The translations under genes were made by a program, and so were the position numbers. The notes beneath the pieces are model-generated. The model made no database searches and was not told the origin of the DNA. It saw nothing but the letters and a program-made list of their open reading frames with translations. Shown in pieces: positions 1-8,174 of a DNA stretch of 64,000 nucleotides. This DNA comes from CAYXSX01 sp964467925 (GTDB taxonomy: Bacteria; Pseudomonadota; Alphaproteobacteria; Micavibrionales; Micavibrionaceae), in assembly GCA_964467925.1 (NCBI GenBank), contig CAYXSX010000001.1:628049-692048 (forward strand), given 5' to 3'. Position 1 is the stretch's first letter. Each line of letters opens with the position of its first letter.

Positions 1-1623
1 GCCTCGCGATTCCTCGCGATTGGCCGCCGAATGCATGGAAACAACCGCCTGACCCAGCAGGTTTTCAAGCTCCAGCGCCTCCACCAGATCGGTATTAAAA
101 ATCATGGAACGGTCGGTGATGCCGAGATCCTTTTTCGCGGCAAAGCATTTATCGATGGCCTTTACGCCGTCATTGAGAGTCTCTCCGGTACGGAACACGG
201 CGGCGTGATCCTGCATCGTGCGCTGCATCTGACCGCGCAGAACTGATGTGCGCGTTTTGCCCTTGGCATGGCGGATTTTATCAAAATGCTCCAGCGCTTT
301 TGTGCCGTCATCGCCCTTAAACGGTTTATGCGGCGCGCCGAGTGTAACCGTTTCCGCCGCCCGTATCGCCGCCGCGCGGCCAAACACCACCAGATCGAGC
401 AGGGAGTTGGAGCCCAGACGGTTCGCGCCGTGCACGGAAACGCACGCCGCTTCGCCAATCGCCATCAGGCCGGGAACAACCGCGTTCGGGTTTTTCTTGG
501 TCGGGTTGACGACCTCGCAACGGAAATTGGTCGGAATACCGCCCATATTGTAATGCACGGTCGGCAGGACAGGGATAGGCTCTTTCGTTACATCGACGCC
601 CGCGAAAATACGCGCCGATTCCGCAATACCGGGAAGGCGGGAATGAATAATATCGGCGTCCAGATGCATGAGGTTCAGGTGGATGTGATCTTTGTTTTTC
701 CCTACGCCCCGCCCCTCGCGGATTTCAATCGTCATGGAACGGGATACAACATCGCGGCTCGCAAGGTCTTTTGCGGAGGGCGCATAACGCTCCATAAACC
801 GCTCGCCCTCGGAGTTGGTCAAATAACCGCCCTCCCCGCGTACGCCCTCGGTGATCAGGCAGCCTGCGCCATAGATTCCGGTCGGGTGGAATTGCGTGAA
901 CTCCATGTCCTGCAACGCGAGCCCGGCGCGAAGGACCATCCCCCCGCCATCACCCGTGCAGGTATGGGCCGAGGTGCAGGAGAAATAGGCGCGGCCGTAA
1001 CCGCCTGTGGCAAGTATCGTTTGATGCGCACGGAAACGGTGGATTTTACCGTCATCCAAATTCCACGCCATCACGCCGAGACATTCGCCGTCATCGCTCA
1101 TAATCAGGTCGAGCGCGAAATATTCGATAAAGAATTCGGCCTTATGCTTCAGCGCTTGGGTATAAAGCGTATGCAAAATTGCATGGCCTGTGCGGTCGGC
1201 GGCGGCGCATGTGCGCTGCGCCGTGCCCTTGCCGTAATGGGTTGTCATGCCGCCAAAGGCGCGCTGGTAAATTTTACCCTCCGCTGTGCGCGAAAACGGA
1301 ACGCCGTAATGTTCCAGCTCGATAATCGCCGGAATGGCTTCCTTGCACATATATTCAATAGCGTCCTGATCGCCCAGCCAGTCCGACCCCTTAATCGTGT
1401 CGTAAAAATGAAAGCGCCAGTCATCTTCGCCCATATTCCCCAAAGCCGCGGAAATACCCCCTTGCGCCGCCACAGTGTGAGAACGTGTCGGGAAAACCTT
1501 GGACAGGAACGCAGTCTTGAGACCCTTTTCCGCACAGCCAAAACCGGCGCGCAAACCCGCCCCACCCGCGCCGACAACAACGACGTCAAATTCGTGATCT
1601 ACAATTTCATATGTTTGTTTCAT
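1..1623 (-). CDS. sdhA: Succinate dehydrogenase flavoprotein subunit, 3' end cut by window edge
   Basis: Catalytic FAD subunit of complex II, oxidising succinate to fumarate on the cytoplasmic face of the inner membrane and linking the TCA cycle to the quinone pool. The 541 visible residues carry the dinucleotide-binding motif VVVVGAGGAGLRAG (residues 14-27), the flavin-attachment region SHTVAAQGG (48-56), and the family blocks HPTGIYGAG, RSMTIEIREGRG, NMGGIPTN and GANRLGSNSLLDLVVFG. The frame is open at window base 1, so roughly the last 50-60 residues of a normal SdhA (about 595) lie outside. ATG at 1623 is preceded by AGGAAG eight bases upstream. It follows sdhC, sdhD and a small ORF in one transcript direction; sdhB is presumably next, off the window. 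Confidence 0.97.
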   Translation of the reverse strand, partial: MKQTYEIVDHEFDVVVVGAGGAGLRAGFGCAEKGLKTAFLSKVFPTRSHTVAAQGGISAALGNMGEDDWRFHFYDTIKGSDWLGDQDAIEYMCKEAIPAIIELEHYGVPFSRTAEGKIYQRAFGGMTTHYGKGTAQRTCAAADRTGHAILHTLYTQALKHKAEFFIEYFALDLIMSDDGECLGVMAWNLDDGKIHRFRAHQTILATGGYGRAYFSCTSAHTCTGDGGGMVLRAGLALQDMEFTQFHPTGIYGAGCLITEGVRGEGGYLTNSEGERFMERYAPSAKDLASRDVVSRSMTIEIREGRGVGKNKDHIHLNLMHLDADIIHSRLPGIAESARIFAGVDVTKEPIPVLPTVHYNMGGIPTNFRCEVVNPTKKNPNAVVPGLMAIGEAACVSVHGANRLGSNSLLDLVVFGRAAAIRAAETVTLGAPHKPFKGDDGTKALEHFDKIRHAKGKTRTSVLRGQMQRTMQDHAAVFRTGETLNDGVKAIDKCFAAKKDLGITDRSMIFNTDLVEALELENLLGQAVVSMHSAANREESRG

Positions 1624-1641
1624 ATTTCATACTTCCTAAAT

Positions 1642-1869
1642 TTAATTAACTGGCTCCGCTGGCTGATTGCCGCGAACCATCTTTACCCCCTCGCGAGCGA
1701 CCACATATCCCAATCCCGCCGAGCCAATAGCTGCGATCACACCAAAACCTATATTCTGCGCATTGGGTTCTGCCATAGAGGCTTGTGTAAAAACCCGCGC
1801 TGCGTTCAAAAGCAGCACCTCAACCGTCACCCCTTTTGCAAGAAGAACAAAATCCGAAGAAAGCCCCAT
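1642..1869 (-). CDS. Small single-pass membrane protein inside the sdh operon, unknown function
   Basis: A 75-residue product not recognised as a known Sdh subunit. It starts two bases after the sdhD stop codon and ends 18 bases before the sdhA ATG, so it is almost certainly co-transcribed and probably translationally coupled. One hydrophobic helix (about residues 38-60, IGFGVIAAIGSAGLGYVVA) is followed by a basic stretch (REGVKMVRG) and a short polar tail. An earlier hydrophobic patch (VTVEVLLLNAARV) may be amphipathic. The gene could encode a complex II accessory or assembly peptide, but that rests only on position. It is too short and too unlike SdhD to be a duplicated anchor. Confidence 0.7.
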   Translation of the reverse strand: MGLSSDFVLLAKGVTVEVLLLNAARVFTQASMAEPNAQNIGFGVIAAIGSAGLGYVVAREGVKMVRGNQPAEPVN

Positions 1870-1871
1870 CT

Positions 1872-2213
1872 CTACACCCCTGCCGTAAAGGCGATTTTTA
1901 GAAGTGATACAATCGCGCTCACGCCCAACACAAGAGCAAAAGCCTTCATCATAATGATGCAGAAATGGCGCACGGAAACATTGGAAACATAATCCTGAAA
2001 CACGACCTCGATCTCGAGAACAAAGTGCTTAAGCGTCACGCCGACAAATAATATACCCGCGATCAAGTTAACTGGCTGCGCCATCCAAGCGGCAAAATCC
2101 TCGTAAACTCCGCTTCTCAGGGAAAACACCGTATATATGAACCACAGCACAAGCGGTATATTGGCAAGCGTGGTGACGTTGTGAGCAATCTTGTGACCTG
2201 TACCCTCGCTCAT
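1872..2213 (-). CDS. sdhD: Succinate dehydrogenase membrane anchor subunit D
   Basis: Small hydrophobic anchor of complex II, forming with SdhC the haem b and ubiquinone site. The 113-residue product has three membrane segments: LANIPLVLWFIYTVF, LIAGILFVGVTLKHFVLEI and the C-terminal FALVLGVSAIVSLLKIAF. The second contains the LKHFVLEIEVVFQDYV block, which matches the H-x10-DY signature of SdhD (haem-ligand His and quinone-site Asp-Tyr). The start at 2213 (MSEGTGHK) lies one base after the sdhC stop, which makes it preferable to an upstream in-frame codon inside sdhC. Assignment as SdhD rests on topology, the HxxxExxxxxDY block and context, because the family is poorly conserved. Confidence 0.9.
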   Translation of the reverse strand: MSEGTGHKIAHNVTTLANIPLVLWFIYTVFSLRSGVYEDFAAWMAQPVNLIAGILFVGVTLKHFVLEIEVVFQDYVSNVSVRHFCIIMMKAFALVLGVSAIVSLLKIAFTAGV

Positions 2214-2214
2214 A

Positions 2215-2610
2215 TTACTGCCCTCCGAAAACAAGAAATGCGATGCCCAGCGTTAATAACGCGGATACCACCAAAACGATATTGCCCGTCATTTCTCCGA
2301 ACTTGACGTTCACACCGATGACCATATCCCACAAGACGTGGCGAATACCGTTCCCCATGTAGAAGAAAACAACGAAAGCACCCAATAAAAGCTTCAGCGT
2401 TACAAATAACTGCAGCTCGGGCTTGCGAAGAAACTCCATCGTGCTGTCGTAATATTCCGGCGACCAAACAACCGCAACAAACCACATAAGGATAACCGAT
2501 AACGCGATGAACAGCGCAATACCGGCAGCCCGTCCGATAATGGACATGAGAGCATTATACGGCAATTTATAAACCTGTAGATGCGGAGAAAGCGGGCGCT
2601 CTTTTGCCAT
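2215..2610 (-). CDS. sdhC: Succinate dehydrogenase cytochrome b556 subunit
   Basis: Membrane anchor carrying haem b and part of the ubiquinone pocket of complex II. The 131-residue product begins with the family signature RPLSPHLQVYKLPYNALMS and has three membrane helices (about 22-45, 70-88 and 108-128). The haem-ligand region GIRHVLWD is present. The usual SIxHRxTG quinone-site motif reads SIIGRAAG here: the Arg is kept but the His is replaced by Gly and the Thr by Ala, which is unusual. First gene of the sdhC-sdhD-small ORF-sdhA cluster; no clear promoter was recognised in the 160 bases upstream. Confidence 0.95.
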   Translation of the reverse strand: MAKERPLSPHLQVYKLPYNALMSIIGRAAGIALFIALSVILMWFVAVVWSPEYYDSTMEFLRKPELQLFVTLKLLLGAFVVFFYMGNGIRHVLWDMVIGVNVKFGEMTGNIVLVVSALLTLGIAFLVFGGQ

Positions 2611-2704
2611 GGATATTTCCTTGTACCATAAAATTCAACGCCTTCATAATAGGCGCTGGCGCGGCGAATTCAAGCCGTTTCTTGGGAACAAACCCTCACC
2701 CGGC

Positions 2705-2770
2705 GTCATTCCGGCGCAAGCCGGAATCTAGGCGTATGTGGAACGCGATCCCGGTTTTCACCGGGATGAC
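2705..2770. repeat. Dispersed palindromic repeat, GTCATTCCGGCG family
   Basis: A 66-base unit made of two small hairpins. It opens with GTCATTCCGGCGCAAGCCGG and closes with CCCGGTTTTCACCGGGATGAC, so its outer ends (GTCAT / ATGAC) are also complementary. Same family as 13347-13426, 21001-21080, 29640-29705 and 51543-51608. It fills the gap between the convergently placed end of the old yellow enzyme gene and the sdhC upstream region. Confidence 0.85.
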
Positions 2771-2773
2771 ACC

Positions 2774-3919
2774 TCATTTTGGATCCATAAAAGCGTAATC
2801 CGTATACCCCTTTTCATCGCCGCCATAGAATGTAGACGGGTCGGCCATGGCAAGCTCATGCCCTGCGCGCAGGCGCTCTGGCAAATCGGGATTGGAGATA
2901 TAAAGCTTGCCGAACGCCACAAGCTGCGCATCGCCCGCCTGAAGGATGGAGGCCGCGCTTTCCGCGCCAAAGCCCCCGGCCGACAATATCGCCCCCTCAT
3001 AAAACTGGCGGATAAAAGCGGTGATAGAGGGCGGAGCGTCCGCCGCCTCACGCTCTTGCACGCTGCCCCAGCTCCGCTCGACCAGCGAGAGATAAGCCAG
3101 ATCAAGATCGTCCAGCTTTTGCGCCAGATATTCATAGGTCTGTTCTATATCGCTGCCGTGCATATCATTCGATCCGCCCCACGGGGAAATGCGCAGGCCC
3201 ACGCGGTTCGCAGGCCAGACCTCCAGCACGGCGTCCAGAACCTCGAGCATCAGCCGCGCGCGGTTTTCGATACTGCCGCCATATTCGTCCGTGCGCTCAT
3301 TCACGCCGTTATACAGGAATTGCTCCAGCAGATAGCCATTCGCGCCGTGAACCTCGATACCGTCAAATCCGGCTTCCTTCGCGTTTTTGGCGGCCTGCAC
3401 GTAATCGGCGATAATGTCTTTTATCTCGGCGGTTTCCAGCGCGCGCGTGGCGGCGAAATCCTTAAAGCCGGTTTCGGTAAAGGCCTGCCCCTTGCGCGGC
3501 ACATTCGCCGAGGGCCCCGCGGGCAAAACGCCGCCGGGCAAAAGATCGGGATGTGACACCCGCCCGCAATGCCAGAGCTGGCAGATAATCCGCCCGCCCT
3601 TGTCATGCACAGCTTTGGTGATTTTTTTCCAGCCCGCCACCTGCTCCTTGTTGTAAATTCCCGGCGTCCAGGCATATCCGGCGGCGGTGGGGGAAATAAT
3701 CGTGGCTTCGGAGATAATCATCGCCGCGCCCGCCCGCTGCCCGTAATAACGCGCCATCATGTCGTTAGGAACGCGCTCTCTGCCCGCTCGTGAGCGTGTC
3801 AGCGGCGCCATGACGATCCGGTGCGGCAATTCAAGCGCACCCACCTTGATCGGCTCGAACAACAGCGACATATCGGCGTGATCGTTAAGGCGGTGGTCGG
3901 GGGGGAAATCGGACGGCAT
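2774..3919 (-). CDS. Alkene reductase / NADH:flavin oxidoreductase of the old yellow enzyme family
   Basis: FMN-dependent TIM-barrel enzyme that typically reduces activated C=C bonds (enones, N-ethylmaleimide, nitro-esters) with NAD(P)H; the physiological substrate is unknown. The 381-residue product has the family landmarks MAPLTRSRAG near the N terminus, QLWHCGRVSHP, the substrate-binding HGANGYLLEQFL near residue 190, NERTDEYGGSIENRARL, and the C-terminal phosphate-binding region SAGGF...LVAFGKLYISNPDLPERL. The start at 3919 was chosen because AGGAG lies six bases upstream; a longer frame to 4015 has no such site and adds an unconserved stretch. MSLLFEP, 16 residues in, is an alternative start. 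It stands alone, flanked by dispersed repeats on both sides. Confidence 0.93.
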   Translation of the reverse strand: MPSDFPPDHRLNDHADMSLLFEPIKVGALELPHRIVMAPLTRSRAGRERVPNDMMARYYGQRAGAAMIISEATIISPTAAGYAWTPGIYNKEQVAGWKKITKAVHDKGGRIICQLWHCGRVSHPDLLPGGVLPAGPSANVPRKGQAFTETGFKDFAATRALETAEIKDIIADYVQAAKNAKEAGFDGIEVHGANGYLLEQFLYNGVNERTDEYGGSIENRARLMLEVLDAVLEVWPANRVGLRISPWGGSNDMHGSDIEQTYEYLAQKLDDLDLAYLSLVERSWGSVQEREAADAPPSITAFIRQFYEGAILSAGGFGAESAASILQAGDAQLVAFGKLYISNPDLPERLRAGHELAMADPSTFYGGDEKGYTDYAFMDPK

Positions 3920-4010
3920 GAAAAACTCCTGCTTTTTAAAACAACAGGAATGACTTAGCACAAAAAATGGAAAAGCCAATACGCCCTTATCATTCGCATC
4001 TCCCCATCCT

Positions 4011-4098
4011 GTCATTGCGAGAAGCGTCAGCGACGAAGCAATCCAGGAATTTATCTGTTGGAGAGCGATTGCTTCAGCCTTTCAGGCTTCGCAATGAC
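4011..4098. repeat. Dispersed palindromic repeat, GTCATTGCGA family
   Basis: An 88-base imperfect palindrome with ends GTCATTGCGA...GCAATGAC and inner complementary arms GAAGCAATCC / GATTGCTTC. The second copy is at 32937-33030. It lies between the old yellow enzyme gene and the 4109-4429 gene. The same terminal words (GTCATTGCGAG) occur in bacterial intergenic palindromes generally, so this is probably a non-autonomous repeat (REP/MITE type). Confidence 0.8.
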
Positions 4099-4108
4099 GA
4101 CAGGCTTA

Positions 4109-4429
4109 TTATTCCATATTGGCGATCTTGCGGTAGCTCGCAATCGCTCTGGCGCGGCTGAACTTGTTGGGTTCGGCGGGGCGTTCATCGTCCTGTTCCA
4201 CGGCGGGAACTTTCAGCCAAGAGTCGAAATTCTGCACAACGCCGCTGGTCTCGCTTTTGCGACGGGCGCGCTCGGCACCCTCCAGCTCTTCCAGACGGCG
4301 GATCAGCGCTTCGAAGAAATAATGATTGAGCAAATCACCACTATCCGCGGTTTCTGCCGAACCGACGGGACCTGCGCCTGTGATGGGCGCGATATGCGGT
4401 ACGAACCCACTGGAGGGACGACCGGCCAT
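4109..4429 (-). CDS. Small unknown protein downstream of asd
   Basis: A 106-residue soluble protein (114 if an upstream ATG at 4453 is used) with no recognised domain. The N-terminal third is Gly/Pro-rich (GRPSSGFVPHIAPITGAGPVG), followed by a predicted helix rich in acidic and basic residues (LLNHYFFEALIRRLEELEGAERARRKSE) and a polar C terminus. ATG 4429 is slightly favoured because an AGG lies near it, while 4453 shows no ribosome binding site. The upstream intergenic region holds a CtrA-type site and a DnaA box, so cell-cycle control is possible. Codon use resembles its neighbours, which supports a real gene. Confidence 0.6.
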   Translation of the reverse strand: MAGRPSSGFVPHIAPITGAGPVGSAETADSGDLLNHYFFEALIRRLEELEGAERARRKSETSGVVQNFDSWLKVPAVEQDDERPAEPNKFSRARAIASYRKIANME

Positions 4430-4474
4430 GTGAGACCTGTTTCTAATTTGCATGGGTATCTATATAACCCATAC

Positions 4475-4512
4475 TGTGGATAACTTCAAGGTTAATTTAA
4501 CGATTTATTAAC
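4475..4512. promoter_or_regulatory. DnaA box and CtrA-type site upstream of the 4109-4429 gene
   Basis: TGTGGATAA at 4475-4483 is the exact complement of the DnaA consensus TTATCCACA. TTAA-N7-TTAAC at 4497-4512 (spacer CGATTTA) matches the full CtrA consensus TTAA-N7-TTAAC known from Caulobacter and relatives. A perfect 7-base inverted repeat (GGTTAAT / ATTAACC, 4490-4513) overlaps it. The sites lie 45-85 bases upstream of the ATG at 4429 and just beyond the asd stop, so the likely target is the small unknown gene. A single DnaA box is too little to call an origin. Confidence 0.5.
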
Positions 4513-4557
4513 CTTTATAAGAAACTGTCACATTTCGGCAACATCGGCGAAATTTTC

Positions 4558-5583
4558 TTACGCCGCCGCTTTCATGTGGTCCTTGATCAGCACTTCGGCG
4601 ATTTGAACGGCGTTCAGCGCCGCGCCTTTGCGAAGGTTATCGGACACGCACCAGAAATTCAGGCCGTTTTCGACAGAAATATCCTCGCGCACGCGGGAGA
4701 CAAACACATCGTCCTCGCCTTGAATTTCGGCGGGCGTGACAAAGCGTAAATCTTCCTGCTCCAGATCGACCAGCGTGATCCCTTGCGCCGCGCGGAACAG
4801 CTTTTTCGCCTCTTCCGCGCTCAAGGGATTTTCCAGCTCCACATTCACCATTTCGGAATGGCCAATGAAAACGGGAATACGCACGCATGAGGCGCAAACC
4901 TTGATTTTTGGGTCGAGGATCTTTTTCGTCTCCACCACCATCTTCCATTCTTCCTTGGTCATGCCGTCATCCATGAACACATCGATCTGGGGAATGGCGT
5001 TAAAGGAAATCTGTTTCGGATAAACCGACGGCGTGGGCGTTTCGTTCATGTAAACGCCTTTGGTCTGGTTGAACAGCTCGTCCATCGCCGCCTTGCCGGA
5101 GCCGGACACGGATTGATACGTGCTAACCACCACGCGGGTTATTTTCGCCGCATCGTGCAGGGGCTTCAGCGCGACCACCATCTGGATGGTCGAGCAATTC
5201 GGGTTGGCTATGATGCCTTTTTTATTATGATCGGCCACGGCCTTGGGGTTTACTTCCGGCACCACAAGCGGCACATCGGGGTCCATCCGCCAGTAACTGG
5301 TGTTGTCGATCACAACCGCGCCCGCAGCCGCTGCCTTGGGCGAATATTCCGCCGATACCTTTGCACCGGGAGAAGAGAGCACGATATCCACTCCCTTGAA
5401 ATCGAATTTCGCAAGATCCTGCACCTTCACATCCGCATCGCCGAAAGACACTTCCTTGCCAACGGAGCGTTCGGAGGCCAGCGCGATCACGTCATCGACC
5501 GGGAACTGTCGCTCGTCCAGAATCTTGAGCATTTCGTGTCCTACGTTTCCGGTGGCGCCGACGACTGCTACTTTATATCCCAT
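4558..5583 (-). CDS. asd: Aspartate-semialdehyde dehydrogenase
   Basis: Cytosolic enzyme reducing aspartyl-4-phosphate to aspartate semialdehyde, the branch point to lysine, diaminopimelate, methionine and threonine. The 341-residue product starts MGYKVAVVGATGNVGHEML (NADP-binding Rossmann motif). It has the catalytic cysteine in ANPNCSTIQMVVALKPLH (near residue 131), the YQSVSGSGKAAMDEL loop, and the substrate-binding Arg and His in RIPVFIGHSEMVNVELE. Length and motifs are those of the bacterial Asd family. It is divergent from the hybrid kinase at 5670, leaving an 86-base shared upstream region. Confidence 0.97.
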   Translation of the reverse strand: MGYKVAVVGATGNVGHEMLKILDERQFPVDDVIALASERSVGKEVSFGDADVKVQDLAKFDFKGVDIVLSSPGAKVSAEYSPKAAAAGAVVIDNTSYWRMDPDVPLVVPEVNPKAVADHNKKGIIANPNCSTIQMVVALKPLHDAAKITRVVVSTYQSVSGSGKAAMDELFNQTKGVYMNETPTPSVYPKQISFNAIPQIDVFMDDGMTKEEWKMVVETKKILDPKIKVCASCVRIPVFIGHSEMVNVELENPLSAEEAKKLFRAAQGITLVDLEQEDLRFVTPAEIQGEDDVFVSRVREDISVENGLNFWCVSDNLRKGAALNAVQIAEVLIKDHMKAAA

Positions 5584-5669
5584 TTTGATGTCCTTTTTCT
5601 TTCAAATCGAGCCTATTGTGATAAGCTAAAACTCTTTAGTAACGCAAGCAATTCTTTAACTTCTCTGCC

Positions 5670-8051
5670 ATGGACCTCAAAGACTTCTACGACGACATCC
5701 CCATCGGTGTTTGCATTATACGGCAGGACCGCAAAAATATGGAGATTCTTTATGCCAACCGGGTCATACTCGAGCTGGTCGGGGCTGGGCATGAGGAACA
5801 GATCAAGGGTTTGAAATTCCATGATTGCTGGCCGCATGAAGAGGGAGAAAAGCTTAGCAATCAACTCAAAAGCCCGACCCCGCCCGCTTCTTACATCTTG
5901 CCGCTTGTTAACGAAAAAACCAGAAAACAGCGCTGGATCAAGTTCGACATTACCCGCGACAAATGGGACCGGGAAGACTGCTTTATTCTCTGGGCCACCG
6001 ATATTTCCTCCAACAAGGAGGCGGAAAACCGCCTGCAAGAAGCCGTCGAGGAAGCAGATGCAGCCGCCGAAATAAAATCGAATTTCCTCGCCACGATGAG
6101 CCATGAAATTCGTACACCGATGCAGACGATTTACGGCCTGCTGGAACTTATGGGCGACGAAAAACCCGGCGACAAGGTCGAGGAAATGATCAAAATCGCG
6201 CAAAGCTCGGCAAGCGGCCTTCTGGAAATTCTTGACGATATCCTCGATCTGGCAAAAATGGACGCCGCCAAAATGGAGCTTGACGTTTTCGAGGTTCCTC
6301 TTCGCCTTCTGGTACGCGGCACGCTTGAGGCGCTTTCGGTCAAGGTGCACGGCAAGGATGTGAACCTTCTGGATAACATCGAACAGGACGTCCCCTTTGT
6401 GGTTATCGGCGATCCCAAGCGCCTGCGCCAGATCATCATGAATCTTGTGGGCAACGCGATCAAATTCACGCCCAAGGGTAATGTTACGGTGCGCGTTACC
6501 ACGAAAGTACAGCATGTCAGTGCGCCGGAAAATGGTGTTGCCCTTCGCTTTGAGGTCATCGACGAGGGGATCGGCATGAGCGAGGAAGTCTGTTCCCGCC
6601 TGTTCAGCAATTTCACGCAGGCCGACAGCTCGACGGCACGTAAATTCGGCGGCACAGGTCTCGGCCTTTCCATCAGCAAAAAGCTGGTCACCCTCATGGG
6701 CGGCCAGATCGGAGTACATAGCATCGAAGGCGAAGGCTCTACCTTCTGGTTTGAAATCCCAACACAGGAAGTCAGCACAGAAGCGAACACGATAGAGCTT
6801 CCCGATCTCGACGGTATTTCTGTGCTTTCGGTCGAGGATCACCCGCAAGGAGCCAAGGAAATCGTGAACTCCCTGCGCTCTATGGGCGCGAAAGTCGAAA
6901 GCGTCCCCACCTATAAGGAAGGGCTGGAACTTGCCAAAGCCAGCCCGTTCGATGTGGCTGTGATCGACCAGGGCCTGCCTGACGGTCTGGGGCTCGACCT
7001 GATGAAAGACATCATGAAAATTCGGCCCAATATGGGTATGATCATGTATACGGTGCGTGACGATCTGGGCCTGCAACACAGCCTGCAAACGCTCGGCTCA
7101 ACCTACCTCACCAAACCCGCCAGCCGGGCCGGGCTGGGCGAGGCCGTAAAGGACGCCGCCAGCAAGGTGGCCAAGATCGCCATCGACGGCCCTACCCGCC
7201 TGCTGATTGCAGAGGACACAGATGCCGTGCGCGATATCCTGCGCCGCCAGCTTGATAAGCTGGGCGTGGAAGCCGATTTCGTGGAAAACGGCGCGCAGGC
7301 GCTTGAGGCCCTAAAAACCGGAAAATACGGCATTTTGATTACTGATTTGCACATGCCGGAAATCGACGGCTACAAGTTGGTGGAAAACATCCGCGCCGAA
7401 GAAGAGCAAAAAGGCGGTAAAGCTCACTTCCCCATTATCGTCCTGACTGCGGACGTGCAGATGTCGCAACGAGATGTTTACATGCGTCACGGTTTTGATG
7501 AATGCCTGCTTAAACCCGTATCGCTGGGCCATTTTCGCCGCCTGCTGATCCGCTGGGGACTTCTGAACGAGGAAGCGATAGAGCCTGAAATAGAACCCGA
7601 CCCCGCACCAGAAGCTCCCAGAACGCAGGAGGCGCAGGAAAAATCTCCGGAACCGGTCACACCCCAAGCTACACTCGAGGCCACCGCCGAAGCTGCAACG
7701 CCAGAGTTCGACCCCTCCCTGCCCCCGGCAATAAACAAAGACGCCATGATTACGCAAATGGGCGCGTTCGATGAAAGTACGATTGAAATGCTTCATATGT
7801 TCATTGATATGACGCAGCCGCTAATCGATAAAATCGGAGAAACCCACCGGCATAAAGACTATTACGCGCTGAAGGAGGCGTCACACAGCCTGAAGGGGGC
7901 CGCACGCTCTGCATGCTGCAACATACTGGGCGATCACGCCGCCAAGCTGCAAAGCATGGCAGAAATGGGAGAAAGCGACGCCGCCCTGATCGATAAAATC
8001 GTCAAGGAATTCGCCCGCGCCAGCGCGGAAATCAAGGCGTTGAAGGTTTAG
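5670..8051 (+). CDS. Cytoplasmic hybrid histidine kinase: PAS-HisKA-HATPase-REC-REC-Hpt
   Basis: A 793-residue multi-step phosphorelay kinase with no membrane segment. In order: a PAS-like sensor (about 5-115); HisKA with phospho-acceptor His145 in ATMSHEIRTPM; an HATPase with the N box around NLVGNAIKFT (258-267), DEGIGM and KFGGTGLGLS; receiver 1 (about 383-500, Asp433 in VIDQGLPDG); receiver 2 (about 509-625, Asp559 in ITDLHMPEIDG, Lys615 in LLKPVS); a Pro/Glu-rich linker (about 637-685); and an Hpt domain with His739 in EASHSLKGAARS. Receiver 1 lacks a clear LVDD-type acidic pair (it reads LSVEDH) and may be weaker. The signal and output are unknown. The last ten codons and the stop recur in a second copy at 8603-8638. 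Confidence 0.93.
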   Translation: MDLKDFYDDIPIGVCIIRQDRKNMEILYANRVILELVGAGHEEQIKGLKFHDCWPHEEGEKLSNQLKSPTPPASYILPLVNEKTRKQRWIKFDITRDKWDREDCFILWATDISSNKEAENRLQEAVEEADAAAEIKSNFLATMSHEIRTPMQTIYGLLELMGDEKPGDKVEEMIKIAQSSASGLLEILDDILDLAKMDAAKMELDVFEVPLRLLVRGTLEALSVKVHGKDVNLLDNIEQDVPFVVIGDPKRLRQIIMNLVGNAIKFTPKGNVTVRVTTKVQHVSAPENGVALRFEVIDEGIGMSEEVCSRLFSNFTQADSSTARKFGGTGLGLSISKKLVTLMGGQIGVHSIEGEGSTFWFEIPTQEVSTEANTIELPDLDGISVLSVEDHPQGAKEIVNSLRSMGAKVESVPTYKEGLELAKASPFDVAVIDQGLPDGLGLDLMKDIMKIRPNMGMIMYTVRDDLGLQHSLQTLGSTYLTKPASRAGLGEAVKDAASKVAKIAIDGPTRLLIAEDTDAVRDILRRQLDKLGVEADFVENGAQALEALKTGKYGILITDLHMPEIDGYKLVENIRAEEEQKGGKAHFPIIVLTADVQMSQRDVYMRHGFDECLLKPVSLGHFRRLLIRWGLLNEEAIEPEIEPDPAPEAPRTQEAQEKSPEPVTPQATLEATAEAATPEFDPSLPPAINKDAMITQMGAFDESTIEMLHMFIDMTQPLIDKIGETHRHKDYYALKEASHSLKGAARSACCNILGDHAAKLQSMAEMGESDAALIDKIVKEFARASAEIKALKV

Positions 8052-8174
8052 TACAGAATGCTACCCAGAAGGTCTTCAGCCCACGTATTCAAAAAAGAAC
8101 CCTTAAAGACGCCAAGAGCACCAAGTTTCCGTATAAAAATATCATAATAGCAGTACAAGGAAAACTATTCTGAA

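Noticed and set aside
268..1992. Long plus-strand open frame of 574 codons
   Set aside because: It is antisense to sdhA and the small sdh ORF, and its protein has no sensible features; the sdh genes on the other strand are certain.
4475..4512. Replication origin
   Set aside because: Only one DnaA box and one CtrA site, no AT-rich unwinding cluster or typical neighbours (dnaA, hemE, parAB).
5613..7088. Minus-strand open frame of about 490 codons
   Set aside because: Antisense to the hybrid kinase, which has all catalytic motifs; the frame is a codon-bias shadow.
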